Assembly: GCF_020748465.1 (NCBI RefSeq)
Contig: NZ_JAHZMP010000001.1
Location: 930,001 to 994,000, forward strand
Direction of reading: 5' to 3'
Length of the DNA: 64,000 nt
From: Terrisporobacter mayombei
GTDB taxonomy: Bacteria > Bacillota > Clostridia > Peptostreptococcales > Peptostreptococcaceae
Each line of letters opens with the position of its first letter. The stretch's first letter is position 1. A program made the position numbers and the translations under genes. Shown piece after piece: positions 43,999 through 52,781 of the stretch. A model generated the notes under the pieces. The model ran no database searches, was not told the origin of the DNA, and was given only the letters and a program-made list of their open reading frames with translations.

Positions 43999-46167
43999 CT
44001 ATTTAAATATAAAATAATATTTTTTAGAATTACCTAAAAATTCTCCATATATTTTATCGTTCAAATTTTCTAATTTAGATATATTATCTATTTTTAAATT
44101 AGCATATTTACTTTCTTTAGCTTTTAATTTAGTTTTAAATTCAACTGCATTCACTGAATTTCCTATATGTACTTCATCTAGACTTATTTCCATTGTCTCA
44201 TTACTCTTGTTCTCTATATATAATCCATACTCCGCATTATTATTAATTATAGATATATTTTTTACTGTAATCTTAAAATCTTCATTATCTATAAATACTG
44301 GCATCATATCACTAGAATATAGTTGGAAATTTTCGCTGTCTATTTTTTCAAGTCTCTTTCCATTAATTTTATATTGCATATGCTCTAACTCTTCTTTGTC
44401 TTCATTGTATTTAATGAAGGTTAGAATTTTTGAAGATTTATCATACTGAGTTTCATAAATATATCTTTTTTTATCTACCAACTCTTCTCTAGTACCTATC
44501 CAGTCTGGATAATTCCATAATCCTTCCATATCTGCTCTGTCTGCCATGGCTAGTTCATCTATGTATTCTTTTTCAACATATTCAGTTGTTACTTCACATT
44601 CTCTTCCTATACTTTTTACATAAGATTGTGCTTGCTTGTTAATATCCTTTAATAATCTATCTGTGTAATCACCATTCAAAGCTTCATTCGCTTCCTTCTT
44701 AGGAAACATTTTAAGTACAGAATCTTTGTAATCTGATCCATCTTTTGCTTCTTCACTTTCTAGATAATAATATCCAGCTTTTGTTGTTAAAAATTCTCCT
44801 TCTTTTACCTTAGAAAATTTTATTCTTATTGGTATATTATAACTTGCACTTGTCATACTAAATATGCCATTTTCAAATTGATAATGACCATAAGTTGCCA
44901 TAACATAAGCTTCAACTGAATCATCATCTTCCTTCTTTCCTAATATTACATGATTTTCAACATTTAATTCCCCACTGAAATCTACACCATTCCAATTTTT
45001 TATGTAATTATCTACTATTGCTTTTGATATAGCTTGATCTAAATCCTGTAAATCATTTTTTTCTGTGGCTAACAATTCATTCCTATCTTCTTTATTTATA
45101 ACCTTGCCATTAGTAAGAAGAACGCCACATAAAACAAATAAGCAAGTTATCCCTGTTAAGGCAAATATTCTTTTTTTCTTTGTAAAATATTTTGAGTTTT
45201 TAATTAACTCAACTCTCTTTTTTATAGTTTTTTTATCATCTGTCATATTCAAACCTACAGGTAATCTTCTATTCTGATTAACTTTTTCTAATACAGTAAG
45301 CATAGTAAGACCATACTTATTATGCTCTTTTTCATTTAAAACTGATAAAACTCTTTCGTCACAAGCCATCTCCATATCATTTCTCACATGTTTAAATAAA
45401 TACCAAACTAAAGGATTAAACCAGTGAATACATTGTAAAACAACTAATATATTGTCAACATAAGTATCTTTACTTTTGAAATGACATAATTCATGTAAAA
45501 ATATATGCTGTAATTCTTCTCTACTCAAATCAACCAAACTACTTGGTATAATAATTCTAGTCTTAAATAATCCAACTAAAGATGGTGAATTTATCATATC
45601 ATCAACTACAAGGTTAATTTTTCTTTTTATATGTAATTTTTCTTTACATTCCTTTAAAGTATTTTCCAAATAATAACATTTGTAATCTTCTTTTTTTCTA
45701 ATATTTTTTATAAAATGTAAATAAATTATCATGTAAGTAGTTAAAGTTAAAATTAAGCCACTTAGCCAAACAATTGGTATTATACTTTTAAAAATACTTT
45801 TTTCACTTCCAGTATTAATAGCAGAAGAACTTGAACTATTAATAATATTTTCTTGCACCGAGCTTTCACTTGAGCTACTTTCATAATCCTTATCAATAGC
45901 ATAATTTATATCTTCACTGATATTCGGCATATTAACAGTATTTACATCAACTTGATTATTTATTTTAACAGGTATTTTATTAAATAAACTTAAACTACTT
46001 TCTGGCCCAAATGGAAATGCTAGCTTAATAATTAGTATCATCCATAATAAATAAGCATACTTTTTATTAATTCTATTTTTCAATAAGCTTTTTATAAGTA
46101 ATATTACAACTCCCGTTATGCTACCATAAATAGTAGCATTTAATATATACCCCCATATATTGCCCAT
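43999..46167 (-). CDS. BlaR1/MecR1-type M56 sensor metallopeptidase
   Basis: 722 residues. N-terminal membrane helices (about 8-50), a Ser/Asn-rich segment, another helix (about 130-150) and the M56 zinc protease domain with HELCHFKSKDTYVDN near 228 (H-E-x-x-H) and a later NDMEMACDERVL (Glu for the third ligand). A further helix near 335-352 leads to a long extracellular C-terminal region (about 370-722) that lacks the SxxK/SxN/KTG motifs of a penicillin-binding sensor. It probably senses some other envelope signal and triggers cleavage of the BlaI-type repressor encoded 14 nt upstream. Confidence 0.86.
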   Translation of the reverse strand: MGNIWGYILNATIYGSITGVVILLIKSLLKNRINKKYAYLLWMILIIKLAFPFGPESSLSLFNKIPVKINNQVDVNTVNMPNISEDINYAIDKDYESSSSESSVQENIINSSSSSAINTGSEKSIFKSIIPIVWLSGLILTLTTYMIIYLHFIKNIRKKEDYKCYYLENTLKECKEKLHIKRKINLVVDDMINSPSLVGLFKTRIIIPSSLVDLSREELQHIFLHELCHFKSKDTYVDNILVVLQCIHWFNPLVWYLFKHVRNDMEMACDERVLSVLNEKEHNKYGLTMLTVLEKVNQNRRLPVGLNMTDDKKTIKKRVELIKNSKYFTKKKRIFALTGITCLFVLCGVLLTNGKVINKEDRNELLATEKNDLQDLDQAISKAIVDNYIKNWNGVDFSGELNVENHVILGKKEDDDSVEAYVMATYGHYQFENGIFSMTSASYNIPIRIKFSKVKEGEFLTTKAGYYYLESEEAKDGSDYKDSVLKMFPKKEANEALNGDYTDRLLKDINKQAQSYVKSIGRECEVTTEYVEKEYIDELAMADRADMEGLWNYPDWIGTREELVDKKRYIYETQYDKSSKILTFIKYNEDKEELEHMQYKINGKRLEKIDSENFQLYSSDMMPVFIDNEDFKITVKNISIINNNAEYGLYIENKSNETMEISLDEVHIGNSVNAVEFKTKLKAKESKYANLKIDNISKLENLNDKIYGEFLGNSKKYYFIFK

Positions 46168-46181
46168 ACTCCACCTCTTTT

Positions 46182-46547
46182 CTATTCATCCCTTAATATA
46201 TCTTTTAACTCTTCAATTTCTGCTTTAGATAATTTTTTGTCCTTTACAAAACTAAGAACCATTTTATTTATTGACCCATTATAAAGTTTCTCTAAAAAAG
46301 ACTTGCTTGCATAATTTTTATACTCTTCCTCGCTTATACTAGCACTGTAGATATAGGACTTTTTATTGCTTTTATCTACATTTACAAAATCCTTTGATAC
46401 AAGTCTTGTTATAAGAGTTTGTATAGTTTTTGGTTTCCACTCACTTTTACCTTTTAAATTTTCTATAATTTCAGCACTTGTTGCCTCTTTAGATTTCCAT
46501 AAAACTTTCATTACTTCTAATTCAGATTCAGAAATATTTTGTTTCAT
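46182..46547 (-). CDS. BlaI/MecI-type repressor
   Basis: 121 residues: winged helix MKQNISESELEVMKVLWKSK, TSAEIIENLKGKSEWKPKTI, QTLITRLVSKDFVNVDKSNK, then a dimerisation helix set with KSFLEKLYNGSINKMVLSFV. This is full length for BlaI. The repressor binds the dyads just upstream of its own gene and is inactivated by proteolysis when the M56 partner is triggered. AAAGGAGGT precedes the ATG. No beta-lactamase gene is nearby. Confidence 0.92.
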   Translation of the reverse strand: MKQNISESELEVMKVLWKSKEATSAEIIENLKGKSEWKPKTIQTLITRLVSKDFVNVDKSNKKSYIYSASISEEEYKNYASKSFLEKLYNGSINKMVLSFVKDKKLSKAEIEELKDILRDE

Positions 46548-46568
46548 TGATTAACCTCCTTTTAAAAC

Positions 46569-46606
46569 TTACATTTGTAATCTTTAATTAAATCTTACAA
46601 GTGTAA
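46569..46606 (-). promoter_or_regulatory. Two BlaI-type operator dyads
   Basis: TTACATTTGTAA (46569-46580) and TTACAAGTGTAA (46595-46606) both match the TACA-N2-TGTA core known for BlaI/MecI sites. They lie 26 bp apart upstream of the blaI-type gene, as expected for autorepression. Confidence 0.85.
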
Positions 46607-46627
46607 TCCAAAAATGTCAACCTTTTT

Positions 46628-47419
46628 TTAAAAATAGGAAGTGTTAAGCTTACCTTCTATTTCATCAAGTGGAATTTCAAATTTTGGGATACCTACGTAG
46701 TAAGGTGCTATTTCATATAATTGAAAATAAATTATTAATTTGTCATTTTTTAGATAAAACCCCTGATTATCATCTATACCTTTAAAACCTTCTTTTCCTG
46801 TAAAATATAAATCCTTATTTTTTTTAATTTCTTTTTTTATATAAGTATTTATAATATTTTTATAATCTACATTATCCTTGAAAATATTGCTTAACTTTAA
46901 CTCTTCCCCACTTTTTAAATTATAATTAAAAGACTTTAATACAGACATTCCATGAGCCCCACCTGTAAATTCATAAGTTAAAATTGGTATGCTTACCAAA
47001 TTATTCTCATTGTAAGTTACATTATATTGGCTATAAGCTTCATATACAAACTTAGGTAAAGATGAGTGTTTATTACTAATTTCATAATCTTTTTTATATT
47101 CTTCAGATTGTTTTTCTATATTACCCTTAAAATTAGCTATATAGTTATATATCTCGTTGTTAATTTTATTTATTGATTTCATGTTTTCTTTTTCTTTATC
47201 TTTATATTTTTCTTTTATTTGAAAATAAGGATAATTGATATGTGCCTCGAAAAATTCGCTTTCTTCTTCAATTTTTTTAAGTTGAATATTATATAGATAG
47301 TTTATTTCATCTCTATCTTTTCTAAAAATTAATGGAAAAGACTCCTGTCCTACTGAAACACTTGTACTAAAAAACATAATAATTAAAACTAAAAATGATA
47401 TTCTTTTTAAATTAGTCAT
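46628..47419 (-). CDS. Secreted DUF3298/DUF4163-type protein (RsiV/PdaC N-terminal-like)
   Basis: 263 residues; the start was set at MTNLKRISF behind GAGGAGATTT. Signal peptide or anchor to about residue 26. Residues about 40-260 match the DUF4163 plus DUF3298 pair: INYPYFQIKEKY, INNEIYNYIANFKGNIE, the central strand YNENNLVSIPILTYEFTGGA (HGMS follows), SGEELKLSNIFKDN and YLKNDKLIIYFQLYEIAPY. The same pair forms the lysozyme-sensing anti-sigma factor RsiV and the PdaC N-terminus. No sigma factor or deacetylase domain is present, so the role is open. Confidence 0.8.
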   Translation of the reverse strand: MTNLKRISFLVLIIMFFSTSVSVGQESFPLIFRKDRDEINYLYNIQLKKIEEESEFFEAHINYPYFQIKEKYKDKEKENMKSINKINNEIYNYIANFKGNIEKQSEEYKKDYEISNKHSSLPKFVYEAYSQYNVTYNENNLVSIPILTYEFTGGAHGMSVLKSFNYNLKSGEELKLSNIFKDNVDYKNIINTYIKKEIKKNKDLYFTGKEGFKGIDDNQGFYLKNDKLIIYFQLYEIAPYYVGIPKFEIPLDEIEGKLNTSYF

Positions 47420-47476
47420 ATTAATAAATCTCCTCATATTTTTATATAAACTTATTGTTTGCAAATAAGCAAAAAA

Positions 47477-47513
47477 AAAATGTGAATTTAGTAAGATTTG
47501 AAATTCACATTTT
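47477..47513. terminator. Bidirectional terminator
   Basis: AAAATGTGAATTT pairs with AAATTCACATTTT around an 11-nt loop between the broken membrane gene and the DUF3298 protein gene. Confidence 0.85.
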
Positions 47514-47543
47514 TCTTATAAATAAACTTATTTTTGATCGCTA

Positions 47544-48059
47544 TTAATCAGACCTTATTTTTGATTCACCAAGTAAAAAACCTATAGAGGTACACATAAA
47601 ATCCCTAAATTGTGATAGTATAGCAGTATCTGTAGGAATATTATTTTTATATATAACTAGTATTACAACTGCTGATACTAATGTAGTAATAAGCGCTATA
47701 AATATTTGAACAGAATTTCCATTTCCATAATCATAATTTCTTATTCTTTCACATACTTCTTTATACTCATACTTATGTTTATTTTCTCCTATTCTTGTTA
47801 AAAGCTTCTTATTCATATTTTTTTTATTATTATTTTTTGTATTAGAGCTTAATATAAACCCCAAAATAGATGCTAATGAAGATCTAAATATCACTTCAAT
47901 ATTTTTTGATATTTGTAATGAAACTACATCTACTACTGAAAAATAAATAATTATTCCAAGTTATATAGCTCCAATAATAACTAATGATTTAGCAGCTAAA
48001 TTAAGTTCATCCCAATCATGTTTTAATTCAGACTTTAAAGCCTGCACCCTATCACTCAA
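47544..48059 (-). pseudogene. Small membrane protein copy 1, interrupted by TAA
   Basis: A TTG start behind GGAGGGAGAATT opens MSDRVQALKSELKHDWDELN followed by LAAKSLVIIGAI, then an in-frame TAA at 47961-47963, then LGIIIYFSVVDVVSLQISKN and on in the same frame to NYDYGNGNSVQIFIALITTL, QFRDFMCTSIGFLLGESKIR. One substitution would restore a roughly 171-residue protein with about four membrane helices. It is paralogous to the gene at 50393. No family recognised. Confidence 0.72.
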
Positions 48060-48112
48060 AATTCTCCCTCCTTTATCACTTCTTCTTAGTGAATATTATT
48101 TATATATGCACA

Positions 48113-48148
48113 AAAATGCACCTAAATCATTAGATTCAGGTGCATTTT
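48113..48148 (-). terminator. Terminator after the first DegV gene
   Basis: AAAATGCACCT pairs with AGGTGCATTTT, with further pairing toward the loop (AATC/GATT); a T run follows on the minus strand. Confidence 0.85.
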
Positions 48149-48150
48149 AA

Positions 48151-48993
48151 CTATTTCCATATACAAAGTCCTATTGTTCCTGCTCCAGTATGAGAACCTA
48201 TACTTGGACCTATTTTAGTTTCTGTCATTTTACTAAAATTTAATTCACTATTAATTGCTTCTTTTAGTTTTTCGAATTCAATTTCATTATCCCCATGGGC
48301 AATGCCTATTCTCTTATCTTCTATATTATCTTTAACATACTCTTTTGTCATACTTATTAATTTTGATATAACTTTTTTATGACCTCTAGCTTGATCTATG
48401 TTAACTATAAATCCATCTTGCATTTGTAATATCGGCTTTATACTTAACATACTTCCTATTGCAGCCTTTGATGCTGATAACCTTCCACCCTTTTTTAGGT
48501 AGTCTAAGTTATCAACTGCAAATAAAACCAATATATTATCTCTTATTTCCTCTAATTTTTTTATTATTTCTTCTATTGATTTCCCCTCTTCATTCATTTC
48601 GCAAGCTGTAACGACTTGAGCCCCACAACCATAAGATAAATTTAAACTATCAAATATATGAATTTCTCCTTGTAAATCATTTTTTGTAATCATAGCTGAT
48701 TGATATGTACCAGTAACCTTAGATGAACCACTAATATATAATATCTTTTTTCCTTGTTCCAAATATTTTTTAAATATTTCTTCAAATTGAATATAAGTAG
48801 CTTGAGATGTTTTAGGTATTTCGTCACATTCTTTTATAAGCTTATAAAACTCCTCATTTGTAAGATTTTGACCATCTTTATATTCAATATCGTTGATTAT
48901 TATTGTTAAAGGAATTACTTCTATATCATATCGTTTAACTAAGTTTTCTGGAACATCAGCTAAACTATCGCATATTATTTTTAAATCACTCAT
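48151..48993 (-). CDS. DegV-family fatty-acid-binding protein (copy 1)
   Basis: 280 residues: KIICDSLADVPENLVKRYDI at the N-terminus, a TSQAT motif near 60, YISGSSKVTGTYQSA near 85, and the C-terminal KIGPSIGSHTGAGTIGLCIW that contacts the fatty-acid carboxylate. DegV/FakB proteins present fatty acids to the FakA kinase; no fakA gene is in the window. It lies 19 nt downstream of a MarR gene and a thioesterase gene, so all three may form one lipid-related operon. Confidence 0.88.
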   Translation of the reverse strand: MSDLKIICDSLADVPENLVKRYDIEVIPLTIIINDIEYKDGQNLTNEEFYKLIKECDEIPKTSQATYIQFEEIFKKYLEQGKKILYISGSSKVTGTYQSAMITKNDLQGEIHIFDSLNLSYGCGAQVVTACEMNEEGKSIEEIIKKLEEIRDNILVLFAVDNLDYLKKGGRLSASKAAIGSMLSIKPILQMQDGFIVNIDQARGHKKVISKLISMTKEYVKDNIEDKRIGIAHGDNEIEFEKLKEAINSELNFSKMTETKIGPSIGSHTGAGTIGLCIWK

Positions 48994-49012
48994 TGTGCCT
49001 ATTCTCCTGTCT

Positions 49013-49441
49013 TTATTCTATCTTATTTCTCTCTATTGCTTTAATAGACATCTGTTTTATAGTCTTAAATACTATATTTAATGTTTCAGTATCTATATCC
49101 TTTGTTATACAACTATTCCACTGTTCAAGCAAATCAGTTAATCTTCCTTGTACTTCTATACCCTTTTTTGTTAATTTTATTCTGTTAGTTCTTTTATCAT
49201 TTTCATCTTTTATTCTAAAAATATATTCTTTCTCTTCTAAAGATTTAATAGCTCTTGCTGTAGCTGCCTTATCAACTATTAAAGACCTTGAAAGTTCTTC
49301 TTGACTCATATTATTCTTTCCATACATTTCCATTAAAAAAATATATTCTGATGCACCTATTCCTAAGTCTTTTGTGTTGTTGTTTATATAAGTCTGAAAT
49401 TGTCTATATAAAACTGAGATACATTTTCTAATTTCTTTCAT
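49013..49441 (-). CDS. MarR-family repressor of the thioesterase operon
   Basis: 142 residues with the MarR winged helix: GIGASEYIFLMEMYGKNNMS, QEELSRSLIVDKAATARAIK, the wing DENDKRTNRIKLTKKG and C-terminal dimerisation helices. It lies between a thioesterase gene and a DegV gene. Two identical palindromic sites stand ahead of the thioesterase gene, consistent with regulation of lipid supply by this protein, as with FabT in other Firmicutes. The ligand is inferred to be an acyl compound. Confidence 0.88.
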   Translation of the reverse strand: MKEIRKCISVLYRQFQTYINNNTKDLGIGASEYIFLMEMYGKNNMSQEELSRSLIVDKAATARAIKSLEEKEYIFRIKDENDKRTNRIKLTKKGIEVQGRLTDLLEQWNSCITKDIDTETLNIVFKTIKQMSIKAIERNKIE

Positions 49442-49465
49442 ATTTAATATCCTTAATCACTTATT

Positions 49466-50215
49466 TTATATTTTATACCAGTGAGTTTCTAAAAGAGCTA
49501 CCACTTCTTCACTATCATTTATTATTTCATGATAGGCACTAACTTTATCGTCATTATGTTTTATTTCAGTCTGCACACTTACTTTATCTCCATAAGTTAA
49601 TTCTTTTTGGTATTTAATTTTAACTGAAAAAATTTTATAATTAGTCATAACATCAAAAGGTATGGTTTCTAATATCCACCCCAAATATGTAACATTTCCT
49701 ACATGTAAATTCAAATCTATGTCAGAATACCTAACATTAAATTCTTTTTTATAATCAATATTTTGGCATTTTGAAAGCTTCAGTTTATTCCTTCCTATAG
49801 TAGGGTTCTTCTCCTTAACACCATATGCCATATAATGTTCATCTGGTATTGACAATGGTCTTCTTTTTTGTGCATCAACTAATATTACTAAGGTCTTCCC
49901 CTGAATAATTAAATTATTACTATCATCATATATTTTGAAATGTCTAACTGCATAAAACTTATTCATACCTTCAACGTGAGTTGTTGCCCTAAGCTTTTCC
50001 TTATATTTAACATATTTGCAAATTGTGATTTCATAATCTACTAGCATCCAGGTATGATTTTCCTTTACCATATCAGCTATAACAAAGCCATGTCTTTCGT
50101 CTTGGCTTAAACCACAATCTGCCATAAAATTCATGTAAGAAGTTAAAAAACATTCTCCTCTTGCATCTGTATCTCTATATGTAACTTCATATTCTTTAGT
50201 AAATATTTTTTCCAT
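49466..50215 (-). CDS. Acyl-ACP thioesterase
   Basis: 249 residues forming two hot-dog folds. N-terminal fold: YEVTYRDTDARGECFLTSYM, FMADCGLSQDERHG and KENHTWMLVDYEITI. C-terminal fold: FNVRYSDIDLNLHVGNVTYL, with the Asn/His pair (N..H..N) expected of the FatA/FatB-type catalytic site. It releases fatty acids from acyl carrier protein, which the adjacent DegV protein could bind. First gene of the operon; ribosome binding site GGAAGAAGG. Confidence 0.88.
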   Translation of the reverse strand: MEKIFTKEYEVTYRDTDARGECFLTSYMNFMADCGLSQDERHGFVIADMVKENHTWMLVDYEITICKYVKYKEKLRATTHVEGMNKFYAVRHFKIYDDSNNLIIQGKTLVILVDAQKRRPLSIPDEHYMAYGVKEKNPTIGRNKLKLSKCQNIDYKKEFNVRYSDIDLNLHVGNVTYLGWILETIPFDVMTNYKIFSVKIKYQKELTYGDKVSVQTEIKHNDDKVSAYHEIINDSEEVVALLETHWYKI

Positions 50216-50267
50216 AGCTTATACCTTCTTCCTGTTACATAAATAATTTTATTTATCTTGTATATAA

Positions 50268-50323
50268 TTAGTTGATATGTCAATTATTTTAATCATATTT
50301 AGTTGATATGTCAATTATTTTAA
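50268..50323 (-). promoter_or_regulatory. Two identical 25-bp MarR operator repeats
   Basis: The 25-bp segment at 50268-50292 (TTAGTTGATATGTCAATTAT then TTTAA) repeats exactly at 50299-50323, a 31-bp offset. Each contains the dyad TTGATATGTCAA within TA.TTGA....TCA A.TA, typical of MarR sites. The pair lies about 53 bp upstream of the thioesterase start. Confidence 0.8.
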
Positions 50324-50392
50324 AACTTATTTCAATAAAAAGCCATAGCAAAGAGTTTAAATATTTACTACAGCTTTCATAATTATATATTA

Positions 50393-50922
50393 TTAACTCT
50401 TAGATTTTATTTTTGCTTCACCAAGCAAAAAACCTATAGAAGTACACATTAAATCTCTAAATTGTGCTATTATGACTACATCTTTAGCAATATCAAAAAC
50501 GTAAATACTTAATATTACTAGTGCAGCAATTAACGTAATTAATAAAGCTACAATAATTTGTACAGTATTTCCATCACCATAATAATACTTAATTGTTTCT
50601 TTTTTTATCTTACATTCTTCAGTAATAGCCTTTTCTCTATCCATACTAATAGTCATTTTTTCCACATAACTATTTTTATTTTTATCTTATTTCCTTTTCG
50701 TATTAGAACTTAGTATAAATCCAAATACTGAAGCAAGAGAAGTCCTAAATATCACTTCAATCCTGTTATATAAATCTATGTCTTTTGCATCACAAATAGC
50801 TATAAATATTGTAGATAATACTAAAAAAATCCAAGATAAACTAAGAGTTTGGCTGCTAAATTTAATTTATCCCAATCCATTAATAACTCTTCAATTAAAG
50901 CTTCTACCCTACAAAATTTCAT
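50393..50922 (-). pseudogene. Small membrane protein copy 2, frameshift plus nonsense
   Basis: An ATG behind GAGGTGGTG opens MKFCRVEALIEELLMDWDKL and NLAAKLLVYLGFF, ending at a TAG just after a T7 run (50823-50829). Reading T8 gives LVLSTIFIAICDAKDIDLYN, RIEVIFRTSLASVFGFILSS and NTKRK, then a TAA at 50687-50689, after which the same frame runs to YYYGDGNTVQIIVALLITLI and QFRDLMCTSIGFLLGEAKIK. It is a clear paralogue of the gene at 47544 with two lesions. The last 90 codons could still be read from an internal ATG. Confidence 0.72.
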
Positions 50923-50992
50923 AGATATCACCACCTCAAAGGTCTAAATCTACCTTACTCTTCATAATATTACATAAATAGATATTTTGTGA

Positions 50993-51039
50993 TAAAAAAG
51001 AAGAATTGTTATAATAATAGCTATTATCTTAACAATTCT
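50993..51039 (-). terminator. Terminator after the second DegV gene
   Basis: AGAATTGTTA and TAACAATTCT pair around an AT-rich loop that can extend the stem (ATAATAG/CTATTAT); TTCTTTTTT follows on the minus strand. Confidence 0.82.
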
Positions 51040-51049
51040 CCTAATATAA

Positions 51050-51925
51050 TTATTCTCTTTGTTTTCCATAGAAATTAATCAATAGTGTACCTTTTCCACT
51101 ATGAGCTCCTATTACAGGGCCTATCTTTGAATATATAATTTCGCCAACTTCACACTCTTTTTTCAGCATTTGCTCTAATAGCATTGCCTCATGCTCACAA
51201 TCTGCATGTGAAATAATTACAGTATCGTATTTATCCGGCAAATAATTATCTTTTAATTTATTAATCATATGATGCTCACAAGTTTTAGTTCCTCTTATTT
51301 TTTCTACCAACTGAAGTTCTCCATCATTATTCATGTTCAGTAATGGTTTTATATTTAAAGCCGTTCCAAATTTAGCAGCCACAGAACTAATCCTTCCACC
51401 TCTTTTTAGATGAAATAAATCATCAACTTTATACCAGTGACATATATTTAATCTATTTTCTTCCACCCAATTATATAACTCTTCAATAGATTTGCCCTTT
51501 GACTTTTCTTTAGCTGCTAAATAAACTAAAAGCCCTTCTCCCGAAGATGCACATAATGAGTCAACGGACATTATCTTTCTATCAGGATAATCTTCTTTCA
51601 AGTTTGATATGGCTATTTGTGATGAACCATAAGTTCCACTTAAGCCTGATGAAAAACAAATGTAAAGAATATCCCTTCTTTTTTTTAATATAGGAGTAAA
51701 ATATTCTATAAATCTTGCAGGCGTAATTTGAGTTGTTGTTGACATTAATCCTTCTTGTGACATATTGTAAAATAATTTACTATCTAACTCTCTTTCATCA
51801 GGATAATGTGAATACACTTTTCCATTCATTTCAAAATCCATAGTAATAACTTTAATTCCAAGTGAATCTATTACTTCTGATGGCAAATCGCTAGTAGCAT
51901 CTGTAAATATTTCATACTGTGTCAT
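51050..51925 (-). CDS. DegV-family fatty-acid-binding protein (copy 2)
   Basis: 291 residues: EIFTDATSDLPSEVIDSLGI, TSTTQITPARFIEYF near 65, ICFSSGLSGTYGSS near 92, and C-terminal KIGPVIGAHSGKGTLLINFY. It is a distant paralogue of the DegV protein encoded at 48151. Both genes are followed by a copy of the same broken membrane gene. Expected to bind a fatty acid for phosphorylation by FakA. AAAGGGGGAAAA precedes the ATG; it forms its own unit with a terminator. Confidence 0.88.
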   Translation of the reverse strand: MTQYEIFTDATSDLPSEVIDSLGIKVITMDFEMNGKVYSHYPDERELDSKLFYNMSQEGLMSTTTQITPARFIEYFTPILKKRRDILYICFSSGLSGTYGSSQIAISNLKEDYPDRKIMSVDSLCASSGEGLLVYLAAKEKSKGKSIEELYNWVEENRLNICHWYKVDDLFHLKRGGRISSVAAKFGTALNIKPLLNMNNDGELQLVEKIRGTKTCEHHMINKLKDNYLPDKYDTVIISHADCEHEAMLLEQMLKKECEVGEIIYSKIGPVIGAHSGKGTLLINFYGKQRE

Positions 51926-52022
51926 ATATTTTTCCCCCTTTTTTATAAATAAAGTATGTATGATTTCTAATTATATTGTAATTATAGTAGTCTTTTATTC
52001 AATTTTCAATTGCTATGCATAT

Positions 52023-52050
52023 AAAAAAAATAGAGGTACATACCTCTACT
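52023..52050 (-). terminator. Terminator after the DUF4397 gene
   Basis: TAGAGGTA and TACCTCTA form a compact hairpin, with an A run on the plus strand that gives a T run on the minus strand. Confidence 0.82.
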
Positions 52051-52071
52051 TTTTCATAAATAGTTGATTAG

Positions 52072-52686
52072 TTATTGAAATCTTACAAATGTACTTCCAT
52101 CTAAAGACTGTATCGCTAAAAGATTTGGTGGATTTCCAATCATATAAATAGTATATACCTTTTGGCTTTTTAGCTCAGCATTCAAAGTTAACACAGTGTC
52201 TTTTGTATCAGCAAGATTTACTGTTAAATTGTATGTCCCTGAAGGTAGTTGAGCATAACCTGTTGCATCCATAAATCCTATATCTTTAAATGCCAAATTT
52301 CCATCTACTAATACATCTACATTTGGTGCATCAGGTGACAAGTGTATAATTCTTAATCTGCTTTCATTTTCAGGTAGGTTATCTGCATTGCCTTCTATAT
52401 ATGCTATTAATTGAAGATCTTCAAAATTTCCTGCTACAGCTATGGTTATTACTTCTTTTTCTGGTAGTTTAATATTTTGTATAAGTATAGGAGTTTCTTT
52501 TTGCCCAGCTGGAAATACTTCTATTTTATATTCTCCCATTGGTAGTTGAACATACTCAGAAAAATTCTTGAAAGATAGGTTTTTAAAAGCAAGTCCTCCA
52601 TCAATGTAAATATCTACTGAAGGTCCATTTGGAGAAGCATGAAACATCCTCACATAAGATACATCCATATCATTTCTAATAAACAT
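52072..52686 (-). CDS. DUF4397-domain protein
   Basis: 204 residues made of two tandem copies of a beta-sandwich unit. Copy 1 (about 8-100): YVRMFHASPNGPSVDIYIDG, LPMGEYKIEVFPAG. Copy 2 (about 108-200): LRIIHLSPDAPNVDVLVDGN, LPSGTYNLTVNLAD. The (V/L)R..H.SP..P.VD(I/V) start is the DUF4397 hallmark. Most relatives are secreted; no signal peptide is visible here, so it may be cytoplasmic or leave by another route. Related clostridial proteins are linked to spores only loosely. GGGGGATGATAA precedes the ATG. Monocistronic. Confidence 0.85.
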   Translation of the reverse strand: MFIRNDMDVSYVRMFHASPNGPSVDIYIDGGLAFKNLSFKNFSEYVQLPMGEYKIEVFPAGQKETPILIQNIKLPEKEVITIAVAGNFEDLQLIAYIEGNADNLPENESRLRIIHLSPDAPNVDVLVDGNLAFKDIGFMDATGYAQLPSGTYNLTVNLADTKDTVLTLNAELKSQKVYTIYMIGNPPNLLAIQSLDGSTFVRFQ

Positions 52687-52781
52687 AAAATTATCATCCC
52701 CCTTATATAAAACAATAAGAAATAACCTTTTATTAATAATTCTATGTTAAAGATTTTTTTTTGCTACAAAGCAAAATACAT

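Noticed and set aside
47544..48059. Selenocysteine or programmed readthrough at the in-frame TAA
   Set aside because: TAA is not the selenocysteine codon, and the paralogue is broken by a different lesion, which favours decay.
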